Part shown: one piece after another, positions 1 through 9,134 of the stretch
How the letters are laid out: every line of letters starts with the position of its first letter
How positions within the stretch are numbered: the stretch's first letter is position 1
Assembly: GCA_014529385.2 (NCBI GenBank)
Contig: CM043942.1
Coordinates: 54,376,647 to 54,440,646 of the forward strand
Direction: 5' to 3'
Source: Adiantum capillus-veneris
Taxonomy: Eukaryota > Streptophyta > Polypodiopsida > Polypodiales > Pteridaceae
Length of the DNA stretch: 64,000 bases
Program-made: the position numbers and the translations under genes
The notes under the pieces: model-generated
Database searches by the model: none
What the model was told of the DNA's origin: nothing
The model's input: only the letters and a program-made list of their open reading frames with translations

Positions 1-40
1 GCTGCGGGCGAAGACGGAGAAGCTACTGGCAAAAAAGCAA

Positions 41-382
41 TTGGTTTCAACGAAGAAGCTACGGGTTTCGACGAAGATGATTTATGCGTATTTATTGTTA
101 ATTTTGGGGCCGAGGATTGATCTATCGATTGATCCTCAGCAGCAAGGTAACGAGAAAGAATCAGGTGACAATAAAGGATCAGCCGACGATAAAGGTTTAG
201 GCATAGGCAACAAACTATCAGGCGTAGACGATATAGGATCGGACACGTTAGATACAGAATCCGGCACTGACGATACAGGATTAGGCACTGACGATACAGG
301 ATCAGGCATAGATAAAGGATCTGGCACTGACGATACAGGGGGTTTGGTTCTGAAACCGATAAAGGAATTGATACTTCAGTAA
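41..382 (+). CDS. orf113, acidic repeat protein of unknown function
   Basis: I do not recognise this gene. The first ~30 residues hold a hydrophobic stretch (YAYLLLILG). The rest is Gly/Asp/Ser/Thr-rich, and its second half is built on repeated GTDDTG units encoded by an 18-bp DNA repeat. The stretch around 90-140 (TTTATTGTTAA ... CGATTGATCCTCAG) resembles the 3' end of the ORF at 18672-18923, so the two may descend from one gene. The ORF starts inside the window, but coding-like sequence continues to its left edge, so the true start may lie upstream. Function is unknown and the reading frame may simply be a by-product of the repeat. Confidence 0.35.
   Translation: MVSTKKLRVSTKMIYAYLLLILGPRIDLSIDPQQQGNEKESGDNKGSADDKGLGIGNKLSGVDDIGSDTLDTESGTDDTGLGTDDTGSGIDKGSGTDDTGGLVLKPIKELILQ
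243..342 (+). repeat. 18-bp minisatellite GGCACTGACGATACAGGA
   Basis: About five imperfect copies of an 18-bp unit, in frame with orf113, encode GTDDTG-type repeats. Variants such as GGCATAGATAAAGGATCA show the array has diverged. Confidence 0.7.
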
Positions 383-890
383 ACATATTGGTTACAGGCT
401 TATTAACATCTGTTTTAAATTTGTTGTAATCTTTTGATAGTTTATTTACTAATCTAAAAGTATAGTTACATGAATTACAAATCTTCAAAAAGTTAGCGTT
501 TGTTTTAAATTTAAGTAACTTCTTTATTGTATCTTTATATAAGGTCTTATCCCCCGTAATTTTTTGAAAAGGTATTTTTTTTTTCTTTTGAAACTAGGAT
601 TCATTCGCTTTACGCGTACCAGGTTTCAATTGATTGACTACATTGCATGCCATGCAGACCCGTAACGGCTCCGAGCAGACGTGTAGATGGGATGGATGGC
701 AAAGGAGAGTGCGAACGAAAAGGCCCGAACAGAGTCCTCAAAGGCCGCAACTCCGGAGCGGAGAAATACACAAACACACACGTAGTAAGGCGGTGGCCCG
801 GACTGCCGGTTCCGTTAGTCTAGCATTGGCTAGCTCACTACTGAGATCGAAAACGTAGCGGACAACGCGTCACACCTGAAAAGGCGGGGC
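383..890. other. no gene recognised
   Basis: The left part is AT-rich with long T tracts near 570-590. The right part (634-858) has an open frame of 74 codons with no recognisable similarity and biased Arg-rich composition. I see no tRNA, repeat array or known gene. Confidence 0.5.
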
Positions 891-891
891 C

Positions 892-1110
892 ATGCTAATT
901 ATGCCACTTTTTTCCGAGTCAGGATGGGGTCAAATTCAGAGCCATGACAGATTCAAATCGTTGATTTCATTTGCCAAAGCTAGAAGCTCGGAGAAAAAGG
1001 GAATTAATCTAGCAGATCAACAAGTGCAAAGCGTCTTGGCTAAACTTGACGTAGTGCAAGACGTGACCCGTTGTCTAAGAGACGAAGACGGAACCTCCTT
1101 TTTGCCTTAG
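892..1110 (+). CDS. orf72, hypothetical, starts in a dispersed repeat
   Basis: Open frame of 72 codons; not recognised. Its first ~15 codons coincide with a dispersed motif (AATTATGCCACTTTT followed by AGTCAGGATGGGGT) that also occurs near 25045, 56163 and 60878, so the start is probably not real. From about residue 20 the translation has ordinary mixed composition (for example LADQQVQSVLAKLDVVQDV, helical in appearance). It could be a fragment of a larger lost gene. Confidence 0.25.
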   Translation: MLIMPLFSESGWGQIQSHDRFKSLISFAKARSSEKKGINLADQQVQSVLAKLDVVQDVTRCLRDEDGTSFLP

Positions 1111-1178
1111 TAAAGTAAAGCCCTTCGAAAAAACAATAAATTCGCCGGAAAAAGGCAAAGCTCGCGCAGCGGAGCTAA

Positions 1179-1349
1179 ATGAACGAGAATCGGATAATCC
1201 CGGCGGTAAGTGAAGTGATCACTGCTTATCAGGAACTAGTAACAAGTACTGCGGGTGTGGACACAAATTTAACTGCGGACGCAGGCGCAAATTCGACTGT
1301 TGTTAGCTCTGATTCCGAAGGAGATGGGCCGTTTGGCCCGTTTAATTAA
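1179..1349 (+). CDS. orf56, small hypothetical ORF
   Basis: A 56-codon ATG-to-TAA frame. The first half is helix-like; the second half is rich in Ser, Asp, Gly and Thr and ends SDSEGDGPFGPFN. The composition resembles the acidic Ser/Gly linkers of family B ORFs elsewhere in the window (26661-27458, 54968-55459), so it may be a fragment of one. No specific function can be assigned. Confidence 0.3.
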   Translation: MNENRIIPAVSEVITAYQELVTSTAGVDTNLTADAGANSTVVSSDSEGDGPFGPFN

Positions 1350-1411
1350 CCTTCGCAAAGTGTCGCATAAGTAGCGACCTGCATGAATAGTGTACACAGT
1401 AGGTTACTTTT

Positions 1412-1590
1412 TTGTTTTTTGAGGTTTCAAAACAAAAAAGGTTATGGATACAAGAGATGAAAAACCCAATACAAAAAGTCACCTTTCAATTTATCATGAC
1501 CTGCAGTCTGCCAGAATCATTCGCTATTGTTCTATTGGTTTCCAAACGGATATATAGATTTGAAATCTCAAAGAATAAGAATAAAAAAAT
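1412..1590 (+). pseudogene. nad9: duplicated 5' piece of nad9 fused in frame to rps2
   Basis: From 1433 to about 1575 the sequence is nearly identical to the start of nad9 at 61780-61918, including the ATG at 1457 and the segment [16 protein letters not shown]. After about 1580 it diverges. The frame stays open and runs directly into the rps2 frame, giving a potential NAD9-leader/RPS2 fusion. Only the first ~40 codons of nad9 are present, so this copy cannot make a functional complex I subunit. It may supply a transcription or translation start for rps2. A shorter piece of the same leader lies at 6287-6335. Confidence 0.75.
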
Positions 1591-1660
1591 ATTATACACC
1601 GTTACGGCCTATCCATATAAGATAGAAGAAAAAGAAAAAAAATATTATTCCAAAGAAAAA

Positions 1661-2296
1661 CAGAAAGTCATTCTTTAGAGATTACCGAGTACAAGTGCAC
1701 ATCTAGGCTATTAAGGACCCTCTACCCTATACTATTAAAGATATTCATATGGATTTAGACATAAAAGGGCTATTATCGATTTAGAAAAAACACTTTTCTT
1801 ATTGAAGATTGCTTGTAATATGATTAAATCTATTATTCATAAAGGAGGCCATTTACTGTTAGTAAATACTGATCCTTTATGCAATGAAATAATAACAAAA
1901 ATGGCAAAAAAAACCAATTAAAATCATATTAATTCTAAATGGATTGGTGGTTTTTTAACTAATTGGGAACATATGAAACATGAGAAACGCTTAAAATCTT
2001 CATCCACGCAGCACTCTAGCCCACGTTTATTAAAGATGTAAAGATATTTTGAGGGACTGATAACACGCTAAATTCTAGATGGTTTGGTTATATTGAATGC
2101 ATGTAGAGATTTTTACGCTATATTTGAAGCTAATTGATTATGAATACTTATTGCATTTTTGGTAGATTCTATTCTCCCAAAGGAATTACACAGATTAATT
2201 ACTCATCCCATTCCGGTGAATAATGATTCTATATGGTTCACAAATCCATTTTGCTCATTAGTCATAAAAACAGTCATTTATTTAAAAAATGCTTAA
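1661..2296 (+). CDS. rps2: Mitochondrial ribosomal protein S2, read through editable stops
   Basis: RPS2 is a component of the mitochondrial small ribosomal subunit. The frame gives STSAHLG early, then IIDLEKT, KWIGGFLTNWEHMK near the middle, and LHRLITHPIPVNNDSI near the end, all in the order of bryophyte and fern mitochondrial RPS2. In-frame TAG, TAA and TGA codons occur at 1676-1678 and at several later points where relatives have Gln or Arg, so U-to-C editing would restore a continuous protein of about 205 residues ending at TAA 2294-2296. No obvious native ATG precedes the conserved part. Upstream, the frame continues into the nad9-derived leader, so the real start is uncertain. A shortened or edited start codon around 1600-1660 is possible. 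Confidence 0.85.
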
Positions 2297-2409
2297 AACC
2301 CCAGCAAAAAAGCCAAAGGAATTTACAAAAAAAATTCCATAAAAAAGGAAAAAACAAAGAAAAAAGGAAAAACTATCAAAGAGCGCATAAAAAAGAAGAA
2401 AAAAAAACA

Positions 2410-3232
2410 ATAAACAATGACTTTTTTCACTTTTCATTTTCATTACTTTGTTTAATGATCTTAGCTTAGTTATTCTGGCTTTTCCAGGGGCGGGAATAGC
2501 TATAGTTCTTTGCGCAGGGAGTGAATTGAAATTGATAGAACACTTTTGGCCGGCAGGCATATTTTTATAGAAGATGTCTGGTCTTATCTTCTTCAAAATT
2601 GGCAATAAATTCGGGGTTTGACCGAAACATACCAAATGGGGCAATTGCCCAAGGCTTGGGTAACACATGATCTGGTTGAGGCCTTGTTTCCCAAACAACT
2701 ACAATCCCTTATAGGTTCGTTAAAATCATAATTATATCTCCACAGCCACGCATGGGATAACGCAACAAATTGACGGGAATCAAGCAAGCAAGGGCTTTCG
2801 CTTATAAGGCAACTACTTTACTTAATAACCTGGAAATGGCAAATAAGCAATTGTTTGTTAAATTCCATGAGCTTGCGATTAACATTGGATTATACATTAC
2901 ATCACACGGGGCTCAAAATTCCCTCTACTTCAACCCTCCCCTTACCGGAAATCTTAAATTGCCTTTCAACCATCAGATTACCCCCCAAAAACCCGAATTG
3001 GCCGGTCAGCTTTTAAAGAAAGCCAAAAGCCTATTTCGAGTTGTTCTAATAACTTCTGCAGGCTCCGGAATTACTGTTTGTGGAATTGCCTGAAATCTTC
3101 ATGTCGGCATCGTATGCCGAAGATGGATTCGTTGTCTCTACATCTGCCGCGGCTGACTTTGGACAGAAATTCAAACAAGTGTTTCAATCAAATAGCTGCA
3201 ACATTTCACTGATTGAAAAAGAAAATGGATAA
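2410..3232 (+). pseudogene. Degenerate family A paralogue (related to orf330)
   Basis: This reads as a broken relative of the orf330 gene of the tandem array. A hydrophobic leader (LVILAFPGAGIAIVLCAGSE) is followed by WSYLLQNWQ, then YQMGQLPKAWVTHDLVEAL, aligning with orf330 ILFETWQDCDK and CQQGRLPSAENGYEFVSQL. Next comes EMANKQLFVKFHELAI, aligning with EANSRLFTSFHKDLI, and LLQAPELLFVELPEI, aligning with LLPSTPEVVFVEQDM. The pieces lie in different frames and include stops, so at least two frameshifts separate them. The last frame ends cleanly at TAA 3230-3232. Function is unknown. The order of conserved blocks makes common ancestry with orf330 convincing although identity is low. Confidence 0.7.
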
Positions 3233-3365
3233 TCGATCGTATCTTATTTTCATAGTTTGTAGTTTCCTTTTATAGATACAGATATAGACTTTCTTTTTTT
3301 TATTATAAAACAGAACTTGAAAATACAAACTAACGCTGGGGGAAGGTCCGATCCCTTCCCTTCCC

Positions 3366-3452
3366 GGAGGTATGGCTGAGCGGCTTAAGGCATTGGTTTG
3401 CTAAATCAACATACAATACATTGTATCATGGGTTCGAATCCCATTTCCTCCT
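3366..3452 (+). tRNA. trnS-GCU: tRNA-Ser (GCU)
   Basis: An 87-nt class II tRNA. The acceptor GGAGGTA pairs with TTCCTCC apart from one T-T mismatch. The anticodon loop carries GCT, there is a long variable arm, and the T-arm is ATGGGTTCGAATCCCAT. Native mitochondrial type. Confidence 0.92.
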
Positions 3453-3455
3453 ACA

Positions 3456-3629
3456 CTTTTCCTTGATGATTATGCTGAAGTACAGTACAGAATCGAAAAT
3501 TACAAGACGCTCTTTCCCTATGATATGATGGCCAGGCCGTTACCTGAGCACTCTTCCCGCCGATCTTACCTTGGTAAGAATGTAACTGTGTCGTTGCCTC
3601 TGTTCCGTAACAATGAACAGCAAAAATAG
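3456..3629 (+). other. Coding-like stretch, unidentified
   Basis: Directly after trnS the frame starting at 3456 stays open for 57 codons with balanced composition (DDYAEVQYRIENYKTLFPYD, then RSYLGKNVTVSLPLFRN) and ends at TAG 3627-3629. No ATG begins it. It looks like an inner piece of a real protein gene of unknown origin. Confidence 0.3.
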
Positions 3630-4003
3630 ACAATCAAAGGAAAAAGTGCAGTGGTCACCCCATTTGCCATCCCTTCAAAATGGCAAACCAAACGACACAT
3701 AAGTCTACTTTGATAACTGTAACGGTAGCCGCTACCTTTACCTTATCAACGCTTTTTTGTTTTATTAACGCAAGCAAGCAATTCTATTTTTGCTTTCGTT
3801 TGCTTTCTCTCTTTTTAGAAAAGCAGCAAAAACAACAAGCTATAGTAGCGCTACAGCAGCTATAAAAGTAACCCAATCCCAGTCCTTCACGTTAAGCGGT
3901 CTCCTTTTCATGCTTTAGATAGCATAGCATCTCAGTCTCCTGCATTTATGTTATGGCCCTCGATTTCCCCAGCAGAAAGGGAACCCAACCCTTTAGTCTC
4001 TTT

Positions 4004-4324
4004 TTACCCGTATATAGTGGACCTAAAAGCATGAAGCCTTACTACGAGCCCTTCAGACATGTATGCAGCAAGTCTTTCTAAAGGATCTCTAAACACAGAC
4101 GCCGATTTATGAAGATCTTGCATTGCTAGCTCTGCAACCTCCATCTTTTCTTCAAATAACGCAGCAGCACATGTGATAAGAAGATTCTTCACACGACTGC
4201 CAAGATTCAATGCTTTCAACAAATGCTCAAAGGAAAAAGAACCATGCTTTAAAGCTGTTACTGCACTTATTTCCATCTTGGTTTCTTCTGGAGCTACTGA
4301 ATCATGCACCAGCTCCTTTATATT
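4004..4324 (-). pseudogene. Nuclear GRAS-family transcription factor fragment
   Basis: The minus-strand frame encodes VKNLLITCAAALFEEKMEVA, then DPLERLAAYMSEGLVVRL and STIYG. This is the start of the GRAS domain (first leucine-heptad region): a LL..CA.A motif, a helix, then D/EP.QRL.AYM.EGL.AR and .IY. GRAS proteins such as the PAT1 and SCL groups are nuclear regulators, so this is a nuclear fragment inserted into the mitochondrial genome. It covers only about 100 of ~400 residues, ends at a stop right after IYG, and lacks VHIID, PFYRE and SAW. The frame is undamaged, suggesting recent transfer or chance preservation. It is not expected to function here. Confidence 0.75.
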
Positions 4325-4685
4325 ATATGCTGCTGTTTTTTAGTCAAATGATGGAAACACCCAACCATACCCGTAATGATAAAGACAAATGCCAACACGT
4401 AAGCCACTATTATTGCAATCAGAGCTCCTAATTGGCGCAAGTGGTGCAAGGACAAGCTATCTATGAAGGTATGGGATGTAGTATGGTGCAATGTCTGCAT
4501 AGAAACGCTAAGGTTGCATCTCTGCTCTGGAAGTTTAGAATTTTGCTTAGCCTTAAGGGGTGAACTCTTCTCATGGTAAGCACTGAACCCAAGCCATACT
4601 CTGTGCATAGATCTTCATGCAGATGCTTGAAAAACGCAGGAATACTCCCTTTCCTGTGAACACATTTGCTTTGCACTAAGGTCAA
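4318..4685 (-). pseudogene. Probable nuclear membrane-protein fragment between LRR and GRAS pieces
   Basis: Two overlapping minus-strand frames cover this stretch. One contains a strong membrane segment (LGALIAIIVAYVLAFVFIITG) near its end. The other begins GSIPAFFKHLHEDLC, which resembles the end of a leucine-rich repeat (GSIPxxF..L). With the clear LRR units immediately upstream (4694-4825) this fits the LRR-to-transmembrane region of a receptor-like protein, broken by a frameshift. The assignment is an inference from position and composition. Confidence 0.4.
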
Positions 4686-4693
4686 GGACCTCT

Positions 4694-4825
4694 AAGCTAC
4701 TGGAGTTGGCAAGGGATGCAGGAAATGGCCCTGTAAAGTTGTTAAAGCTCAATACAAGCTACTGGAGTTGGCAAGGGATGCAGGAAATGGCCCTGTAAAG
4801 TTGTTGAAGCTCAATACAAGCTTAC
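4694..4825 (-). pseudogene. Leucine-rich-repeat receptor fragment, duplicated unit
   Basis: The minus strand encodes LVLSFNNFTGPFPASLANS, a textbook plant extracellular leucine-rich repeat (LxLSxNxFxGxxPxxLxN), twice in tandem. Such repeats belong to nuclear receptor-like kinases and receptor proteins. The DNA repeat is 62 bp, not a multiple of three, so the second unit is out of frame with the first. The stretch is therefore a pseudogene remnant of nuclear origin that duplicated after or during insertion. Confidence 0.65.
4695..4820. repeat. 62-bp tandem duplication
   Basis: AGCTACTGGAGTTGGCAAGG begins at 4695 and again at 4757. The two units differ at about one base (GTTGTTAAAG versus GTTGTTGAAG). 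Confidence 0.9.
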
Positions 4826-4875
4826 GCTTGAAAAAAAGAGAAAGGTTACTACACAGTCGATAAAGTAAGCCAACC

Positions 4876-4998
4876 GCAGGGACTAAACAAAAAGGCGTCA
4901 CTTAGCTAGTTATTCAGCTAAAGAGGTGCTCTCTCTTTCCTTTCGCAGGGACTAAACAAAAAGGCGTCACTTAGCTAGTTAGCCAAAGAGGTGCTTTT
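4876..4998. repeat. Short direct repeat of about 55 bp
   Basis: CGCAGGGACTAAACAAAAAG with its following GCGTCACTTAGCTAGTTA and AAAGAGGTGCT occurs at about 4876 and 4945. The second copy lacks a few bases (TTCAGC). Confidence 0.85.
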
Positions 4999-5421
4999 TT
5001 GTATATATACAAGAGATTAATTATGTTCTTATCTAACGTCGTCGTGTGTTTAAACGATTTCAATCAGCGCAGCGGGTTTCTTTCTTCATTAAGCTCAAGT
5101 GGTGTGGTAAAATAGGACTAGGTGTTTCTTGGTTAGCTGCATTTTCGTTATGATTGTAAGCTTTACATAGATTCAAGGCTTTCCTTTCATTCTCACTTGC
5201 CTTTTGCATATCTTGTTCACAGCTCGATGGCCGTACTAAGAATATAGTAAACATGCGCCTCGATAAGGCGCGGCTAGGACGGCTCGTTGGTTCTTCCAAC
5301 GTGCGTTTCCTTAGGGTCTTGGTTTCACTTGTCTTCATCCCGCATTCGCATGAGTCAGTTTGAGTGAAGGGCTGCTTTGGTTCCGCACGCTAATGCGTTG
5401 TTGAGTACCCTTTTTTATTGG

Positions 5422-5862
5422 CCTTCCGCCGTAGGTTATCAACCTACCCTTGGTACGGAAATGGGATTACTGCAGGAAAGGAAAGGGAAGGAAAGGAAAG
5501 GAATTACTTCCACCAAGGAAGGATCAATAACTTCCATTCAAGCTGTTTACGTACCTGCGGATGATCTGACTGACCCAGCCCCCGCTACGACGTTTGCACA
5601 TTTAGATGCTACAACTGCGCTTTCAAGAGGCTTAGCAGCAAAAGGTATCTATTCGGCCGTGGATCCGTTGGATTCGACGTCAACTATGCTGCAGCCTTGG
5701 ATTGTGGGTGAGAAGCATTACAAGACGGCATAAAGGGTTAAGCAGACTTTGCAGCGTTACAAAGAACTTCAAGATATTATAGCTATTCTCGGATTGGACG
5801 AGTTATCCGAGGAGGACTGTTTGATGGTAGCTAGAGCACGAAAAAGAGAGCGTTTTTTCTCT
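5422..5862 (+). pseudogene. atpB: Plastid atpB 3' fragment (plastid-to-mitochondrion transfer)
   Basis: The frame gives [20 protein letters not shown], then [40 protein letters not shown], and after an in-frame [23 protein letters not shown]. This is the catalytic and C-terminal part of the ATP synthase beta subunit. The [10 protein letters not shown] variant marks the plastid gene rather than the nuclear mitochondrial one. Nine bases of a GGAAAGGAAAGG low-complexity insertion lie after LLQER. The TAA corresponds to Gln, which U-to-C editing could restore in a plastid. Both gene ends are missing, so this is a non-functional transferred fragment. Confidence 0.88.
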
Positions 5863-5884
5863 TTTTTCTTTTGGATTTCTATTT

Positions 5885-6022
5885 AATATGCTAATCTGTA
5901 TACGAATGGAGACGATCGGACTTGAACCGATAACTTCATGCTTGCAAAACATGCGTTCTACCGATTGAACTACGCCCCCGTCCTCGTTTCATGTGCAACA
6001 CGTATCATGTGGGCAAACAAAA
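5885..6022. repeat. Inverted repeat with 10893-11035 (contains trnA-UGC)
   Basis: The sequence from the trnA flank GCTAATCTGTATACGAATGG to TGTGCAACACGTATCATGTG is the reverse complement of the second trnA locus with a few substitutions. The paired copies could recombine and invert the intervening 5 kb. Confidence 0.85.
5908..5979 (-). tRNA. trnA-UGC: tRNA-Ala (UGC), copy 1
   Basis: Cloverleaf with acceptor GGGGGCG/CGTCTCC, anticodon loop TTTGCAA (anticodon TGC) and T-arm ATCGGTTCAAGTCCGAT. A second copy lies inverted at 10940-11011, differing at two bases. Homologous flanks show the two belong to one inverted repeat. Confidence 0.9.
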
Positions 6023-6129
6023 CACAAGAGAGCTATTGCTCATACGTGCGTGCCTATAGCCTTTTTTCTACAGAGTTTAGACTTTATCCAAGACACGGCC
6101 CCATTTCATCACACTGTCAATGAAAGAGG

Positions 6130-6540
6130 CTAAATGTCATAAAGTAAAGATGTGTCGTTGGCAGCAAGCAGTAATAGTTCACGAATCTTTTCTCGGTCCA
6201 CCATTTTGATTGTATCGGCGTTAGGGAGGGGATAAGCCGTCTTGTCTTCTCGGAAGGGAAGCCTTGAGGCCAAAAGCGAAGCGAAAAGAAAAAGGTTATG
6301 GATACAAGAGATGAAAAACCGCAATCTTGGATACAAAAAACAAAAAAAGTTTGAAAGATGAAATTTCAAAAGCCACCAACCGATAGTTATGGCTTCTTTT
6401 TTTCGCACTTAGATTTTTGGATAGATGCCCTTATACAGGAATACATCCGAGAAGAAGCGCTTGATAAACAAGAATTGCTTATCCAAAGATTCGCAGTTCT
6501 TATAAAAGTCAAAGAAAACCTGAAGGCAAAAAGGAACTAA
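6130..6540. other. Unassigned ORF pieces and a nad9 leader scrap
   Basis: 6287-6335 repeats AAAAAGGTTATGGATACAAG AGATGAAAAACC from the nad9 leader. A plus-strand frame from 6358 (60 codons, EYIREEALDKQELLIQRFAV) and the end of a minus-strand frame (MVDREKIRELLLLAANDTSL, to stop at 6130) both look coding-like, but I recognise neither. Confidence 0.35.
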
Positions 6541-6547
6541 GCTAGTG

Positions 6548-6640
6548 GCCCCGCTTTTCCTAGTTACTTATGAAATGGCACGTTGTCTATGTATTCGAGT
6601 GGTCTCATTGAATCTCTTCGGGGGTCTGCCCCCTGCCCCC
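6548..6640. repeat. Inverted repeat with 58683-58775
   Basis: GCCCCGCTTTTCCTAGTTAC through ACGTTGTCTATGTATT to GGGGGTCTGCCCCC is matched on the opposite strand near 58683-58775 with a handful of changes. The pair spans most of the window. Confidence 0.8.
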
Positions 6641-6989
6641 ATATACATCTTAATGATAATAGAAGCGTCGAAGGCCGATGCGTCGAGTAAAATCCAGGCC
6701 AGGGGAATCGCACAAGTAAGCGAAAGGGGCACGGCACCGAGTTTATCTCAAAGATTGTTTATCAACAGTAACATGGCTGGGTATTCATAACTTTTTCTTG
6801 CGTGAAACCACTTGCTCTGCTTTAGGTCGCTTCATAACTTAACTGGTTCGTACATAGCACGAGGCTTAATAAATAGAATAGGATTTTCTTTTGTAAAGCG
6901 TTTAAAATCAACGAGACTACAAACAAAGAAAAACAAAGAAAGAAAAAGAAAGCAAGCTGTAAGCAAAGAAAAAGAAAGGAAAAAGGAAT

Positions 6990-8720
6990 ATTAAGCACCA
7001 TCCATTACCACGCGAACCACCGGGTTCATAAAAAAACTAGGGTAGAGTGTTAAAATAACATTCTACATGGTATTCTGGAAAAGAACTCAAACAACTAAGG
7101 ATGAAACAAATCAACGTAATAGCTAGGTTACCTAAACGGGTGAAGCTCTCTGTCTTTAACCATTTAGGAATGCAATCATTGTTCTTTAATTGGCTGCTCC
7201 GCTCGGGCTTTCCCTCCCCACGAAAAACCCTTTGCTACGCTTGCATCTTTAATTGGGCTTTCTCTTCACTTGCCTTTGACCGTGGCTCTTTAGACTCTTA
7301 AAGGCATTTTCGTTAATCCTACCATTACGTTGAATGTAAATGCATTGTACTAATAAAAGATATAGCGCTTAATCGCTCGGGCTTTCCCCCGGAAATCCCT
7401 TCGCTTGCCATTACAGGGGCTAGCTTTATGTCGTAGGAACAAAGGTGCTACTAAAGCAAAGGAAGAGCTAGTGCAACTTGTTAATAACAACTTGTTTTCT
7501 AAGGGTAAATAGGGTTTAATTATTAACCATAATAGATTCTTTGTTTAAGGGTTAAATCGTTAATTTTAATGGCCTTTAATAGTTCACTATTAAAGTAAAG
7601 TCGTATAAGCCCTGGTCCATCACCTTATTGTCTAGCAATGCTTGGTACGTTGAGGCGAGACGGGCGACTCGCTTAGATCACCCAGCGGCAGTGTCAGGCC
7701 TTTACTGCTAAAGGATACGTCTTTACATTTAACAAACACTACACTACCAACAGTTCAGTTCCCTGCCCCGGTTAGTTAACGTCAGGACAACTGTGAGAAG
7801 GGTCTCCGTGCCGTGCATGAACCGCCGCGATGCAATCATAGCCATAGACAACGCCAAACAGTTGCAGCTTCTTCAGTTCAGGGATACGAAGCAATCAGCG
7901 CTAAGCAGCAGCTTCGAGAATACAAAGCAAAGCCTCTACGTTCATTGACTGGACAAACAGTTATAAAATACGTATCTTCGGTGGTTGAAGGGCAAAGTGT
8001 TGACTAACGTCTACGGGCTTCAATTTTTTTCATACTGGCCCTTCCCTTTTGCATGACCGAATAAGCGAGTAGCTATTACGTATTTCGGTATAGCTATCCC
8101 TCACTAATTCGTAGTTTCGGTCGAGCAGTCATAGAAATCTATCACGGTTCATGATTAGACTTCATTCCACCTTGCAAAAAGTGGCATAATTGGCCCCGGC
8201 TAGAGCCGCGGTAGCTGCAGAATCGAGTAAGTAGACCACCGTATGGACAGATAGGCTTACCAGTCGACCGCCTTTCTTGCTACTAAAGCAGTGCCGCAGG
8301 CAGTGCTTGCTTGGTTGCAGGGATTTCAAAATACCTTTTCCCTGCCGCTCGGACGGAATTAATTACGTTTCCTGCCTCCCATTAATTACGTAATATAGAG
8401 AGTTGTTTCATTGCTCGGACGAGGAAATTAAGCAAACGACACCCTATTTGATCAAGGTATTTTGAAATCCCCGTGTCTGCGTGCTCGTTTGGGCACGAAG
8501 TTCACTCTAACGCCGTAGACACCGAGAGTTTAGTTGGTTGAGTTTCGAAGGGTAGAGCGGTAGCCTACGTTATAGTTCGTACAGTTCTTCGCTTCGAGGA
8601 GCCATAGTTGCCTACAAATAAGAATCAATCTGCCCACATTCTATCTCAAAAGAGCTTTGCTTTCCTCGCTTGGCAGTAGTTTAGTTTTTCGCAGCTCATG
8701 TAACTTAAAGGAGAGAGTCT
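6990..8720. other. Long region without recognised genes
   Basis: Short open frames at 7101-7301 and 7813-8007 show no family signature. 8175-8191 carries the dispersed AATTATGCCACTTTT motif in reverse. 8496-8560 (GAAGTTCACTCTAACGCCGTAGACACCGAGAGTTTAGTTG split over its length) is the reverse of a segment of the 5.7 kb unit at 34893-34955. A T-arm-like CCGGTTCAAGCCCGG near 8731 lacks the rest of a tRNA. Confidence 0.5.
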
Positions 8721-8909
8721 GTGAAACGGCACCGGTTCAAGCCCGGTCATGAGCCAAACTGGATCGGAAGGATCATCTACTACTCTGTCATTAAGTTGAG
8801 CACTGGTATGGTGACTGGAGATTATTGGGGCAACCCTTTTCCGGAATGTAAGATGATCCGCCTTGCCGTGGCCATTCCGCTTACGGTTATTGGCTTTGCC
8901 AGTAACTAA
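8721..8909 (+). CDS. orf62, hypothetical
   Basis: 62 codons; composition is protein-like with a hydrophobic end (LAVAIPLTVIGFAS). Not recognised. The start is uncertain, because a GTG and no clear upstream signal precede the frame. Confidence 0.2.
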   Translation: MKRHRFKPGHEPNWIGRIIYYSVIKLSTGMVTGDYWGNPFPECKMIRLAVAIPLTVIGFASN

Positions 8910-9134
8910 CTAAGAGATCAACAAAAAAAAAATGATGAAAAATAAACTATTCGGAACCTTAAAAAGGCTAACTCTTTTGATGATTAGCCGGCGGGGGGTT
9001 TCCAGTGAACTACCAAAAAGAAAAATCCCTTTTCGTTTGTTCGTTAAGAGTTACCCGTACGGTGTCACTCTAGAGTGACTCGGGAGTTCATATCGAATGT
9101 GTTTTCTTAGTGGTCGCCATTTCAATGTACGAAT

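Noticed and set aside
8725-8750. T-arm-like CCGGTTCAAGCCCGG
   Set aside because: No acceptor, D-arm or anticodon stem can be formed around it.
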